From Nocardioides sp. L-11A (GTDB lineage: Bacteria > Actinomycetota > Actinomycetes > Propionibacteriales > Nocardioidaceae): 64,000 bases of DNA. Made by a program: the position numbers and the translations under genes. Each line of letters opens with the position of its first letter. Within the stretch, counting starts at the first letter, position 1. The notes below the pieces were generated by a model. It was not told the origin of the DNA. It ran no database searches and was given only the letters and a program-made list of their open reading frames with translations. The stretch spans positions 806,001-870,000 of the forward strand of contig CP124680.1 in the NCBI GenBank assembly GCA_029961745.1. The letters are read 5' to 3'. Positions 37,851 through 46,487 of this stretch are shown here, piece after piece.

Positions 37851-39311
37851 ATGAGCACGGCCGAGAGCACGCCCCGCCGCTGGACCGCACGTGAGCTGAT
37901 CGACCTGGTGCTCGACGAGGGCTCCTACGAGTCGTGGGACGTCCCGGTCGACATCGGCGGTCACGACGAGGCCTATCAGGCGGAGCTGCGGGCGGCGGCG
38001 GAGAAGGCCGGCACCGACGAGTCGGTGCTCACCGGCCGCGGCACCGTCCGGGGCCGGCCGGTGGCCTTCGTGGTCAACGAGTTCCGCTTCCTGGCCGGCT
38101 CGATCGGCGTCGCCGCCGCGACCCGGATCGCCGCGGCCGTGCGCCGCGCGACCGCCGAGGGCCTGCCGGTGCTCGCGAGCACCTCATCCGGTGGCACCCG
38201 CATGCAGGAGGGCACCCGCGCGTTCGTGAAGATGGTCGAGATCTCGCGGGCGCTGATGGAGCACCGCGCGGCGGGCCTGCCCTATCTCGTGCACCTGCGC
38301 CACCCCACCACCGGTGGTGTCTACGCGTCGTGGGGCTCCCTGGGTCACGTGACCGTCGCCGAGCCGGGCGCACTCGTCGGCTTCCTCGGGCCGAAGGTCT
38401 ACGAGGCGCTCAACGGTCGGCCCTTCCCGCCCGGCGTGCAGGTCGCCGAGAACCTCGCCGCCCACGGCGTGATCGACGCGGTCGTGCCGGCGGAGCATCT
38501 GCCGGCGCTGGTCGACCACGCCCTGGGGGTGCTCGTCGACCCGGCCGGCGAGGCCGGCCTGGAGCGGCGTACCCCGGTCGAGGCGGGGACGATGCTCGAC
38601 CGCCCGGTCTGGGAGGACATCGAGGCCACGCGCGCGGCCGGTCGGGTGGGGGTCCGCGACCTGATCCGGTACGGCGCCGCGAGCACCCTGCGCCTCAAGG
38701 GGACCGACGAGGGGGAGCGCGACGACACCGTCCTCATCGCCCTCACCCGCCTCGACGGCCGCCCGTGCGTGCTGGTCGGCCAGGACCGCTCCCGCCAGAC
38801 GCCCGCGACACCGATGGGCCCCGGCGCGCTGCGCGAGGCCCGGCGCGCGATGGAGCTCGCCGAGGAGCTGCGGCTCCCGCTCGTCACCGTGATCGACACC
38901 CCCGGCGCCGAGCTCTCCCCGTCTGCCGAGGAGGGCGCGATGGCCGGTGAGATCGCCCGTTGCATCGCGGGCCTGGTCACCATGACGGTCCCGACCGTGT
39001 CGGTGATCCTCGGCCAGGGCTGCGGCGGTGGCGCGCTCGCCCTGCTCCCGGCGCGCACCGTCCTCGCCACGTCCCGTGGCTGGCTCTCGCCGCTGCCGCC
39101 GGAGGGGGCCAGTGTCATCGTCCACGGCGACCCGTCCCACGCGGCCGAGATGGCGGCCCATCAGAAGGTCGGCGCGCTCGACCTGCTCGCGGACGGCAAC
39201 GTCCACGGCGTCGTACCGGAGCGGGACGACGACACCCCCGAGACGCTCGCCCGGGCGGTCGTGGCGGAGATTGCCGCCCGCCTCGCCGACCCGGCGCATC
39301 TGAACGTCTGA
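37851..39311 (+). CDS. Fused acyl-CoA carboxylase carboxyltransferase
   Basis: 486 residues containing both carboxyltransferase halves. The N-terminal half is AccD-like without the zinc finger (FLAGSIGVAAATRIAAAVRR, SGGTRMQEGTRAF, HPTTGGVYASWGSLGH); the C-terminal half is AccA-like (VTVIDTPGAELSPSAEEGAM, ILGQGCGGGALALL). It should transfer carboxyl from biotin to acetyl- or another acyl-CoA; no biotin carrier or carboxylase gene is nearby. ATG 37851 (MSTAESTP) is preferred to an upstream ATG. The 3' end is part of a 32-base tandem repeat. Confidence 0.92.
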   Translation: MSTAESTPRRWTARELIDLVLDEGSYESWDVPVDIGGHDEAYQAELRAAAEKAGTDESVLTGRGTVRGRPVAFVVNEFRFLAGSIGVAAATRIAAAVRRATAEGLPVLASTSSGGTRMQEGTRAFVKMVEISRALMEHRAAGLPYLVHLRHPTTGGVYASWGSLGHVTVAEPGALVGFLGPKVYEALNGRPFPPGVQVAENLAAHGVIDAVVPAEHLPALVDHALGVLVDPAGEAGLERRTPVEAGTMLDRPVWEDIEATRAAGRVGVRDLIRYGAASTLRLKGTDEGERDDTVLIALTRLDGRPCVLVGQDRSRQTPATPMGPGALREARRAMELAEELRLPLVTVIDTPGAELSPSAEEGAMAGEIARCIAGLVTMTVPTVSVILGQGCGGGALALLPARTVLATSRGWLSPLPPEGASVIVHGDPSHAAEMAAHQKVGALDLLADGNVHGVVPERDDDTPETLARAVVAEIAARLADPAHLNV

Positions 39312-39370
39312 GAGACGCCGACCCGGCGCGTCTGAACGTCTGAGAGACGCCGACCCGGCGCGTTTGAACG
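39284..39370. repeat. 32-bp tandem repeat spanning the carboxyltransferase stop codon
   Basis: Three units start CGCCGACCCGGCGC at 39284, 39316 and 39348 with a 32-base period; the first two continue TCTGAACGTCTGAGAGA and the third diverges after TTTGAACG. Unit 1 codes the last residues and stop of the carboxyltransferase, so the repeats arose by duplication of the gene end. Confidence 0.9.
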
Positions 39371-39381
39371 CGCCGGGTCGG
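39350..39381. terminator. Perfect hairpin between convergent genes
   Basis: CCGACCCGGCGCGTT and AACGCGCCGGGTCGG form a perfect 15-base stem with a 2-base loop, made from the last copy of the tandem repeat. It lies 5 bases before the end of the convergent isomerase gene and can terminate transcription from both sides. Confidence 0.85.
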
Positions 39382-39385
39382 TGGT

Positions 39386-39760
39386 TCAGCTGACGACCAT
39401 GTCCTCGCCGGCCCAGAACGCCCGCATGCTGGTGATCCGGCCCTCGTCGTCGAAGGTCATCACGTCGATCGGCGCGAGCGTGAAGGTCTGGTCGCCGGCC
39501 TTGGTGACCAGTTCGAAGGAGAACGCCGCCTCGTTGCCGGCGACCCGGGCGCAGAGCAGCCGCCCGGTCTGCTCCAAGCCGTCGAGGGCGGCGTAGAACT
39601 CGGCGATCTGCTCGCGGGTGGTGCGCACCTCCGAGCCGACCGGGTCCTCGACGGTGGCGCCGTCGGCGTAGAGCGCGACGACGTCGGCGGAGGCCCCGGT
39701 GGCGACGAGGTCGACGTAGGTCTGGATGGTCTCGAGGATGGTCTCGCGGCTGGCGCCCAT
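39386..39760 (-). CDS. ksi: Steroid Delta5-3-ketosteroid isomerase
   Basis: 124 residues, NTF2 fold. It closely follows the classic Comamonas/Pseudomonas ketosteroid isomerase pattern: IQTYVDLVATG, LYADGATVEDPVGSEVRT, GNEAAFSFEL, APIDVMTFDDEGRITSMRAF. The catalytic residues fall at Tyr15, Asp39 and Asp99 (Tyr14, Asp38, Asp99 in the Comamonas enzyme). It moves the C5-C6 double bond into conjugation, giving 4-ene-3-ketosteroids. ATG start; a KstR-type box lies 33 bases upstream. Confidence 0.92.
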   Translation of the reverse strand: MGASRETILETIQTYVDLVATGASADVVALYADGATVEDPVGSEVRTTREQIAEFYAALDGLEQTGRLLCARVAGNEAAFSFELVTKAGDQTFTLAPIDVMTFDDEGRITSMRAFWAGEDMVVS

Positions 39761-39793
39761 GACGGCTCCTTGGTTCGGTTCGGTCGGATGAAC

Positions 39794-39807
39794 TAGAACG
39801 TGTTCTC
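39794..39807. promoter_or_regulatory. KstR-type operator (site 3)
   Basis: TAGAACGTGTTCTC, preceded by AAC, fits TnnAACnnGTTnnA except for the final base. It sits 33 bases upstream of the ketosteroid isomerase start, tying that gene to the same regulator as the 0.5-4.6 kb cluster. The divergent purA start is 168 bases away. Confidence 0.75.
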
Positions 39808-39859
39808 GTTGCGCCGAATCTAGCCCCAAGGTCGCGTTTTGGTAACGTGACGCCGCAAG

Positions 39860-39956
39860 AGCCCCGGTCTTGCCGGGGCTTCCTGCTTGTCCGACACCAG
39901 CAAGAGAACCAGTGGTGCGTTGAGCAGCCGTCCTCGCGGACGGAGGGACTCCGTCC
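39860..39956 (+). promoter_or_regulatory. Structured 5' leader of purA
   Basis: Two hairpins precede purA. AGCCCCGG-TCTTG-CCGGGGCT (39860-39880) is an 8-base stem followed by TTCCTGCTTGT, terminator-like. GGACGGAG-GGA-CTCCGTCC (39938-39956) is a second 8-base stem; its first half can instead pair with CGTCC at 39929-39933. The ribosome site GAAGGAG follows at 39961. Mutually exclusive pairings suggest possible attenuation or translational control. Confidence 0.5.
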
Positions 39957-39975
39957 GTGCGAAGGAGCAACCAAG

Positions 39976-41274
39976 ATGCCTGCAATCGTGATCGTCGGAG
40001 CCCAGTGGGGCGACGAGGGCAAGGGCAAGGCCACCGACCACCTCGGCAGCCAGGTCGACTACGTCGTCAAGTTCAACGGCGGCAACAACGCCGGCCACAC
40101 CGTCGTCATTCGCCGAGAATCAGGTGACGTTGAGAAGTACGCCCTCCACCTGCTGCCCAGCGGCATCCTCACCCCCGGCTGCACGCCGGTCATCGGCAAC
40201 GGCGTCGTCGTCGACATCGACGTCCTGTTCCAGGAGATCGACGGCCTCGAGGCCCGCGGCATCGACACCAGCCAGCTGAAGCTGAGCGCCAACGCCCACG
40301 TCATCGCCGACTACAACCGCACCCTCGACAAGGTCACCGAGCGCTTCCTCGGCTCCCGCAAGATCGGTACGACGGGCCGCGGCATCGGCCCGACCTACGC
40401 CGACAAGATGAACCGGATCGGCATCCGGGTCCAGGACCTGTTCGACGAGAAGATCCTCACCCAGAAGGTCGAGGGCGCCCTCGAGCTCAAGGGCCAGATC
40501 CTGACCAAGGTCTACAACCGCCGCGCGCCGTCCGTGGCGCAGACCGTGGAGGAGCTGCGCAGCCACGCCGACCGCCTGGCGCCCTACGTCTGCGACACGG
40601 GGCTGCTGCTCAGCCAGGCGCTCGACCGCGACGACGTGGTGCTGATGGAGGCCGGCCAGGCCACGCTGCTCGACGTCGACCACGGCACCTACCCGTTCGT
40701 GACCTCCAGCAGCGCGATCTCGGCCGGCGCCTGCACCGGCACCGGCATCCCGCCGACCCGCATCGACCAGGTCATCGCGATCGCGAAGGCGTACACCACG
40801 CGCGTCGGCGAGGGCCCTTTCCCGACCGAGCTGCACGACGACAACGGCGAGTTCCTGCGCAAGGCGGGCTGGGAGTACGGCACGACCACCGGCCGCCCGC
40901 GCCGCTGCGGCTGGATGGACACCGTCATCACCCGGTACGCCGCCCGGGTCAACGGCGTCACCGACTTCGTGCTCACCAAGCTCGACACGCTCACCGGCCT
41001 CGCCGAGCTCCCCGTCTGCGTCGCGTACGACGTCGACGGGGTGCGCCACGACGAGATGCCGGTCAACCAGACCGACTTCCACCATGCCGTGCCGATCTAC
41101 GAGAACCTCCCCGGCTGGACCGAGGACATCTCCGGCTGCCGCAGCTTCGAGGAGCTGCCGAGGGCCGCCCAGGAGTACGTCGAGTTCGTCGAGGCGCGCT
41201 CCGGAGCGCGGATCTCGGTCGTCGGCGTGGGCCCCGAGCGCGAGCAGGCGGTCGTCCGGCACCCGCTGCGCTGA
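39976..41274 (+). CDS. purA: Adenylosuccinate synthetase
   Basis: 432 residues. GTP-dependent joining of IMP and aspartate, first committed step to AMP. N-terminus [18 protein letters not shown] holds the P-loop with catalytic Asp13; His41 is in [23 protein letters not shown] and [13 protein letters not shown] are conserved. ATG 39976 gives the exact family start and has GAAGGAG 9 bases upstream; the in-frame extension to 39847 crosses the structured leader and is rejected. Confidence 0.98.
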   Translation: MPAIVIVGAQWGDEGKGKATDHLGSQVDYVVKFNGGNNAGHTVVIRRESGDVEKYALHLLPSGILTPGCTPVIGNGVVVDIDVLFQEIDGLEARGIDTSQLKLSANAHVIADYNRTLDKVTERFLGSRKIGTTGRGIGPTYADKMNRIGIRVQDLFDEKILTQKVEGALELKGQILTKVYNRRAPSVAQTVEELRSHADRLAPYVCDTGLLLSQALDRDDVVLMEAGQATLLDVDHGTYPFVTSSSAISAGACTGTGIPPTRIDQVIAIAKAYTTRVGEGPFPTELHDDNGEFLRKAGWEYGTTTGRPRRCGWMDTVITRYAARVNGVTDFVLTKLDTLTGLAELPVCVAYDVDGVRHDEMPVNQTDFHHAVPIYENLPGWTEDISGCRSFEELPRAAQEYVEFVEARSGARISVVGVGPEREQAVVRHPLR

Positions 41275-41291
41275 GCCGCCCCGATCCGGGC

Positions 41292-41325
41292 GTCGGGTGG
41301 GCCGGCCGTGGCCGGCCCACCCGAC
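41292..41325. terminator. Perfect hairpin between purA and the kinase gene
   Basis: GTCGGGTGGGCCGGC and GCCGGCCCACCCGAC form a perfect 15-base stem around CGTG. Lies between convergent gene ends, one base before the kinase stop codon, fitting a bidirectional terminator. Confidence 0.85.
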
Positions 41326-41326
41326 C

Positions 41327-43420
41327 TCACCCGACGAGCTCGAACCCGTCGTCGCACTCCGGCGCGCAGGCCAGCGAGCCCCACTGCTGCGGGTCGCCGA
41401 AGGACGAGCCGTCGGAGAGCTGCACGAACAGGTTCAGCCCGTCGTCCTCGGTCCCGTCGTTGGCGGCGTAGCGCAACTGCACCAGGTCGGCGTCGCCGTC
41501 CCCGTCGACGTCGCTGAGCGCCTGGCCGGTGAGGCCGCTGTCGTAGAGGTTCCTGCGCGCGTCGTCGACCGAGATCCGGGTGCGGAACCACCGCGTGCGC
41601 GGCGCGAAGGCGTCGTCGGCGATGTCGTAGACGAAGATCGCCCGGCCGGTCGCGTTCGGGGCGACCAGCTCGTCCGCACCGTCGCCGTCGACGTCGCCGA
41701 CCAGCCACTGGGCCAGCAGCGGGTTGACCGCCTTGCCGCCCAGCACCTTCTCGGCGACGGCCACCAGGGTGCCGTCCTCGGGGCGGAGCAGCCGTAGTAC
41801 GTCATTGCGCTCGGCGTCGGTGCCGAAGTAGACGAGCTCGTCGCGCCCGTCGCCGTCGAAGTCGCCGGCGACGGTGCTGCTGTCGGACAGCTCGGAGGAG
41901 TACCACTGCCGCGGCGCGGCGAACCCGCGGTCCTGGGCCAGGGCGACGTGCAGGCCGTCGAGCTCGTCGGTCTGGTCGCCGTACAGGACCAGGTCGTCCC
42001 TCCCGTCGCCATCGAGGTCGCCGACGCTCGCGCTGTACGGCTTGATGTCGAAGACCGGGTCGAGGTCGAGCTCGGTGGTCCACCGCTCGCCCGCGCCGGG
42101 CACGACCACGACGCTCAGCCGGTCGTCGTCCTCGTCGAGCCAGACCACGTCGGTGCGCCCGTCGCCGTCGACGTCGCCGAACCTCGGCAGGCCGGCCTCG
42201 GCACCGGCCCGCTGCGGCGACCCGAACTGCAGGCCGGACGACGGCACGGTCCAGACGGAGAGCGGGTTGAGGGCCTCGAACCGGGTCTGGTGGACCAGCA
42301 CGTCGCCGTACCGGTCGCCGGTGAGGTCGCCGGCCACGGTCGCGGTCGGCTCCTCCCCGTCGGGGGACGCCGGCGGGGAGTCGTCGTCGCGTACGACGAG
42401 CCAGCCGGTCACGCCGGCCGCGAGGGCGAGCACCACGACGCCCGCCACGACGAGGGACCACCGGGACCGTCCGGATGGGGGAGGAGGCGGAGGCGGGGCC
42501 GCGTCGCGTACGACGGTGCCCGCTCCCGGCGCGGACGCAGGGCCCTCGACGACGCCGGCCGGCGCGGCCGCCGCCAGCCGCTCGAGGTCGGCGCGGAAGG
42601 AGGTGGCGTCGGGGTAGCGGTCGGCCGGGTCCTTCGCGAGCGCCCTGCCGAGCACCGCGTTGAGCTCCGCGGTGAACCCGGCGGTGCCGGGCAGCCGCGG
42701 CACCGGCGCCTGCTGGTGCGCGAGCGCGATCTGCGCGTCGGTGCCCTGGTAGGGCTCGCGCCCGGTCAGGCACGCCCAGAGCACGCAGCCGAGCGCGTAG
42801 ACGTCGCTCGACGGGGTCGCGGGCAGGCCCTCGGTCCGCTCCGGGGAGAGATAGGACCAGGTGCCGGCGACCGTGCCCGCGGCGGTCGGTGCCGGGCCCT
42901 CGGCCCCGTCGGCCCCGTCGGCGCCGTCCGTGCGGGCGATGCCGAAGTCGCAGAGATAGGCGTGCTGGTCGGCGGTGCCGGGGTGCCGGATCAACACGTT
43001 GGAGGGCTTCACGTCGCGGTGGACGACGCCGGCGCGGTGCGCGTCGGCCAGGCCGCGAGCGAGCTGCGCGCAGAGCTCGAGCGCCTGCGGGGCGGGCATC
43101 GCGCCGTGCTCGCGCAGCCAGCTCCACAGATCCCGGCCGTCGACGTACTGGGTGACGATGTACGGCGTCCCGTCGACCTCGTCGTGGTCGTGGATCGCAG
43201 TCACGTGGGGTGAGTCGAGCCGGGCGAGGGCTGCCGCCTCGGCCTGGAACCGGGCCCGGAACTCGGGGGACCGGGCGAGTACGCCGGTGATGACCTTGAG
43301 CGCCACGGTCCGCCGCAGCCGCGGGTCGGTCGCCGCGAAGACGACGCCCATGCCGCCTTGGCCGAGAACCCGGTCCAGCTGGTAGCGGCCGAACTGCTCG
43401 CCGACGCTGGGCACACGCAT
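41327..43420 (-). CDS. Receptor Ser/Thr protein kinase with FG-GAP propeller sensor
   Basis: 697 residues. Cytoplasmic PknB-like kinase (about 10-285): GQGGMGVVF, Lys42 in VALKVI, HRDVKPSN (Asp136), CDFG (Asp158), GTWSYLSPERTEG. An Ala/Pro linker and one helix (about 321-343) lead outside to six or so FG-GAP/VCBS-type repeats (GDVDGDGRTDVVWLD, GDLDGDGRDDLVLYG, GDFDGDGRDELVYFG and others), calcium-binding beta-propeller blades. ATG 43420 (MRVPSVGEQF) after a G-rich site. Likely senses an extracellular ligand and phosphorylates cytoplasmic targets. Confidence 0.95.
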   Translation of the reverse strand: MRVPSVGEQFGRYQLDRVLGQGGMGVVFAATDPRLRRTVALKVITGVLARSPEFRARFQAEAAALARLDSPHVTAIHDHDEVDGTPYIVTQYVDGRDLWSWLREHGAMPAPQALELCAQLARGLADAHRAGVVHRDVKPSNVLIRHPGTADQHAYLCDFGIARTDGADGADGAEGPAPTAAGTVAGTWSYLSPERTEGLPATPSSDVYALGCVLWACLTGREPYQGTDAQIALAHQQAPVPRLPGTAGFTAELNAVLGRALAKDPADRYPDATSFRADLERLAAAAPAGVVEGPASAPGAGTVVRDAAPPPPPPPSGRSRWSLVVAGVVVLALAAGVTGWLVVRDDDSPPASPDGEEPTATVAGDLTGDRYGDVLVHQTRFEALNPLSVWTVPSSGLQFGSPQRAGAEAGLPRFGDVDGDGRTDVVWLDEDDDRLSVVVVPGAGERWTTELDLDPVFDIKPYSASVGDLDGDGRDDLVLYGDQTDELDGLHVALAQDRGFAAPRQWYSSELSDSSTVAGDFDGDGRDELVYFGTDAERNDVLRLLRPEDGTLVAVAEKVLGGKAVNPLLAQWLVGDVDGDGADELVAPNATGRAIFVYDIADDAFAPRTRWFRTRISVDDARRNLYDSGLTGQALSDVDGDGDADLVQLRYAANDGTEDDGLNLFVQLSDGSSFGDPQQWGSLACAPECDDGFELVG

Positions 43421-43530
43421 GAGATTCCCCCCGAGAATCGTGGTCAGACCTGGGTCAGTGTGCCCCAGAGTCCCGGTGACCACGCACGCGACCGTCGGCG
43501 ACCGACGCCGACCGCCTAGGCTGGGCGTCC

Positions 43531-44829
43531 GTGAAGACCCTCGTGATCGGCACCGGCGGCCGCGAGCACGCGCTCGCCCTCGCGCTCTCCCGCGACCCGG
43601 GGGTGAGCGAGGTCCATGTGGCCCCGGGCAACCCGGGGATCGGCGCCTTCGCGACGCTGCACGAGGTCGACCCGATGGACGGCGCGGCCGTCGCCGCCCT
43701 CGCGACCCGGACCGGCGTCGACCTCGTGGTCGTCGGCCCTGAGGCACCGCTCGTCGCGGGGGTCGCCGACGCAGTCCGCGCGGCCGGGGTCGCGGTCTTC
43801 GGCCCGTCGCGGGCCGCCGCGATGCTCGAGGGCTCCAAGGCGTTCTCGAAGGAGGTCATGGCGGCGGCGGGCGTGCCGACCGCGGGCTCGCGGACCTGCA
43901 CCACCCCCGAGGAGGTCGCCGCCGCGCTCGACGAGTTCGGGGCGCCGTACGTCGTCAAGGACGATGCCCTGGCCGCGGGCAAGGGCGTCGTGGTGACCCG
44001 CGACCGGGCCGAGGCGATCGCTCATGCGGCGGGCTGCGGCCGGGTCGTGATCGAGGAGTTCCTCGACGGCCCCGAGGTCTCGCTGTTCGCCCTGTGCGAC
44101 GGCACGACCGCGTACGCGCTGCAGCCGGCGCAGGACTTCAAGCGGATCCACGATGGCGGCCGCGGCCCCAACACGGGCGGCATGGGGTCCTACTCCCCGC
44201 TGCCCTGGGCGCCCACCGACCTCGCGACCACCGTGATCGACACGGTCGTGCAGCCCACGCTCGACGAGATGGCCCGCCGGGGTGCGCCCTTCGTCGGCTG
44301 CCTGTACGTCGGCCTGGCCCTCACCGCGGCCGGCCCGCGGGTGATCGAGTTCAACTGCCGGTTCGGCGATCCCGACGTGCAGCCGGTGCTCGCCCTGCTC
44401 GCCTCCCCGCTCGGCGAGCTGCTGCATGCGGCGGCCGAGGGCCGGCTCGGCGACGTCGCGGCGCCGCGGTTCCGCGACGGTGCGTCGGTCACCGTCGTGC
44501 TCGCCTCCGCCGGCTACCCCGCGTCGTCGTCGAAGGGCGACGTCATCACCGGGGTCGGCCGCGCCGGCGGCGTCAGCGATGTCGACGTCATCCATGCCGG
44601 GACGGCGATCGTCGCCGCGCCCGAGGAGGGCGACCCCGGGCACCGGCACCTGGTCACCGCGGGCGGGCGGGTCCTGGCCGTCCGGGCCGTCGGGTACGAC
44701 ATCGCCGACGCGCGGGCCCGCGCGTACGCCGCCGCCGACCTCATCGCCTTCCCCGGGATGCAGCGGCGCTCCGACATCGCGGCGGAGCCGCTCGGCGTGG
44801 TCGAGGGTGCCTCGCTCACCGATGACTGA
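43531..44829 (+). CDS. purD: Phosphoribosylamine-glycine ligase (GAR synthetase)
   Basis: 432 residues. ATP-dependent ligation of glycine to phosphoribosylamine in purine synthesis. VLVIGTGGREHALA-type start (MKTLVIGTGGREHALAL), FGPSRAAAMLEGSKAFSKEVM, YVVKDDALAAGKGVVV, DGGRGPNTGGMGSYSP and FNCRFGDPDVQ are diagnostic. GTG start 43531. Its last 8 bases overlap the next gene. Confidence 0.98.
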   Translation: MKTLVIGTGGREHALALALSRDPGVSEVHVAPGNPGIGAFATLHEVDPMDGAAVAALATRTGVDLVVVGPEAPLVAGVADAVRAAGVAVFGPSRAAAMLEGSKAFSKEVMAAAGVPTAGSRTCTTPEEVAAALDEFGAPYVVKDDALAAGKGVVVTRDRAEAIAHAAGCGRVVIEEFLDGPEVSLFALCDGTTAYALQPAQDFKRIHDGGRGPNTGGMGSYSPLPWAPTDLATTVIDTVVQPTLDEMARRGAPFVGCLYVGLALTAAGPRVIEFNCRFGDPDVQPVLALLASPLGELLHAAAEGRLGDVAAPRFRDGASVTVVLASAGYPASSSKGDVITGVGRAGGVSDVDVIHAGTAIVAAPEEGDPGHRHLVTAGGRVLAVRAVGYDIADARARAYAAADLIAFPGMQRRSDIAAEPLGVVEGASLTDD

Positions 44830-45325
44830 CCTCCCCGCCGTACGCGAGGCGAGGGACGCCGACCTCGATGCGGTCGCCGCGATCTACGCCCGCGAGGTCC
44901 GGCAGGGTCACGGCACCTTCGACACCACGCCGCCGCCACGGGCCACGTGGGAGCGCAAGCTCGCCTCGGCGCATCCGGGCGACCACTTCCTCGTCGCCGC
45001 CGCCGACGGCGCGGTCCTCGGGTTCGCCTACTCCGGTCCCTTCCGCGACCGCGGCGCCTACGACCGCACCCGCGAGGTGACGGTCTATCTCGACCCGGCC
45101 GCGACCGGGCGGGGCCTCGGACGTGCGCTGTACGGCGAGCTCCTGCCGCGCCTGGAGGCGGCCGGGATGCGCACCGTCCTGGCCTGCATCGCGCTGCCCA
45201 ACGACGCGAGCGAGGGCCTGCATCGGGCGTGCGGGTTCGAGCGGCAGGGCGTGCTGCGCGAGGTCGGTCGCAAGTTCGACCGATGGATCGACATCGCGTG
45301 GTGGCAGCGCCGGCTCGCCGGCTGA
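44822..45325 (+). CDS. GNAT acetyltransferase, phosphinothricin-acetyltransferase-like
   Basis: 167 residues. VREARDADLDAVAAIYAREV, GTFDTTPP and the acetyl-CoA loop LDPAATGRGLGRALYGEL, with GFERQGVLREVGRKFDRWID, match Pat/Bar-like N-acetyltransferases acting on glutamate-analogue amino groups such as methionine sulfoximine. Starts inside the purD end (GATGACTGA, 8-base overlap), so its level is tied to purine synthesis. Confidence 0.92.
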   Translation: MTDLPAVREARDADLDAVAAIYAREVRQGHGTFDTTPPPRATWERKLASAHPGDHFLVAAADGAVLGFAYSGPFRDRGAYDRTREVTVYLDPAATGRGLGRALYGELLPRLEAAGMRTVLACIALPNDASEGLHRACGFERQGVLREVGRKFDRWIDIAWWQRRLAG

Positions 45326-45379
45326 GCGCCTGTGGATCGCGGTGGTCGGTGGTCCGCGCGCGAGTGGCAGAGTGGCGCC

Positions 45380-46000
45380 ATGGCTGAGTCCGCCGAACAG
45401 GTCCATGCCCGCGTGATGGCCGTGGCCGACGAGCACGGCCGGGTGCCGCTGCCGTCCGTCGCCTCCTGGGACGTCTTCCCGTGGGAGGTCGTCGACGGTG
45501 CGCTGGCGGCCAAGCCGCTCGCGGCACCGGGCCCGGAGGAGCCACGCGAGGGTGAGGGCGGGGTCGACTGCACGGCCTGCGCCGACGGGCCGCGCGGGGT
45601 GATCTGGACCAACGACCGGTGGCGCCTGCGGCACCTGTCCGAGCGCAGCGGACTGCCGCTGGTGCTGATCCTGGAACCGTCGGCCCACCTCGACCTCCCG
45701 GACCTCGACGACGCGATGGCCGCCGAGCACGGTGTGCTCGCGGTCCGGATCGCCCGGGTCGTCGAGGGACTGCCGAACATCGCGCGCTGTCACGTGCAGC
45801 GCATCGGCGACGGCGCCGAGCACCTGCACACCTGGTTCATGGCGCGCACCGCCGGGCTGTCGTCGATCCGCGGCTCCTTTGCCGTCGACTGGGACGACAT
45901 CCTGCCGCCGGGGCCAAAGGACGTGTGGCGCGGCGACCTGGCCACGGTCGCCGAGCGGCTGGCGGCGTACGACGGCCGGGCGGTGCCGCTCGATGACTGA
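45380..46000 (+). CDS. HIT-like protein, unknown
   Basis: 206 residues. The segment ARCHVQRIGDGAEHLHTWFMARTAG resembles the histidine-triad core (HxHx) with GAEHLHTW at the active-site strand, preceded by TNDRWRLRHL and VLILEPSAHLDLPDL. A CxxC (CTAC) lies at about residue 63. It may be a nucleotide hydrolase or transferase of the HIT superfamily, but the third histidine is replaced by Trp or Phe and activity is uncertain. Overlaps the next gene by 8 bases. Confidence 0.65.
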   Translation: MAESAEQVHARVMAVADEHGRVPLPSVASWDVFPWEVVDGALAAKPLAAPGPEEPREGEGGVDCTACADGPRGVIWTNDRWRLRHLSERSGLPLVLILEPSAHLDLPDLDDAMAAEHGVLAVRIARVVEGLPNIARCHVQRIGDGAEHLHTWFMARTAGLSSIRGSFAVDWDDILPPGPKDVWRGDLATVAERLAAYDGRAVPLDD

Positions 46001-46487
46001 TGACCGCCCCGCCGGGGTGGGGACCGCGCGCCTCGAGCTGGTCCTCTGGGACGAGCCGACGGTGAGCGCGATCCGTGCCGGCGCGCGGCTGTCGGGCTGG
46101 CACGACGACTTCCCCCGCGAGGACGACCGCGGCGCGGCGACCCTGTGGCGTGACGGCGATCCGTGGGGTCCGCGGTCGATCGTGTCGCGCAAGCAGCGTC
46201 TCGTGATCGGCTCGATCGGCTTCTTCGGACCGCCCGAGCCAGCGGCCGACGACGTGCCCGAGGTCGAGGTCGGCTACGGCCTGGTCGCCGCCGCCCGCGG
46301 CTACGGCCTGGCCACGGAGGCGCTGTCGGCCCTGCTCACCCGCGCCGACGCCGCGGGCGTCCGGGTCCGCGCCTCGATCGCGCCCGACAACGCCGCCAGC
46401 CTCCGGGTCGCCGCCAAGACCGGATTCACCGGCATCCGGGGCAGCACCGAGGACGGCGAGCTGGTCCTGGTGCGTCCGCGGCGCTGA
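45993..46487 (+). CDS. GNAT acetyltransferase, RimJ/RimL-like
   Basis: 164 residues. VGTARLELVLWDEPTVSAI at the start, VEVGYGLVAAARGYGLATEA (acetyl-CoA loop) and RASIAPDNAASLRVAAKTGF are typical of RimJ/RimL-type N-acetyltransferases that modify protein N-termini or small amines. ATG 45993 overlaps the upstream stop by 8 bases with the same GATGACTGA junction as at purD. Confidence 0.92.
   Translation: MTDDRPAGVGTARLELVLWDEPTVSAIRAGARLSGWHDDFPREDDRGAATLWRDGDPWGPRSIVSRKQRLVIGSIGFFGPPEPAADDVPEVEVGYGLVAAARGYGLATEALSALLTRADAAGVRVRASIAPDNAASLRVAAKTGFTGIRGSTEDGELVLVRPRR

Noticed and set aside
39847-39975. N-terminal extension of purA
   Set aside because: It crosses two hairpins and the ribosome site, and the family start [18 protein letters not shown] is at 39976.
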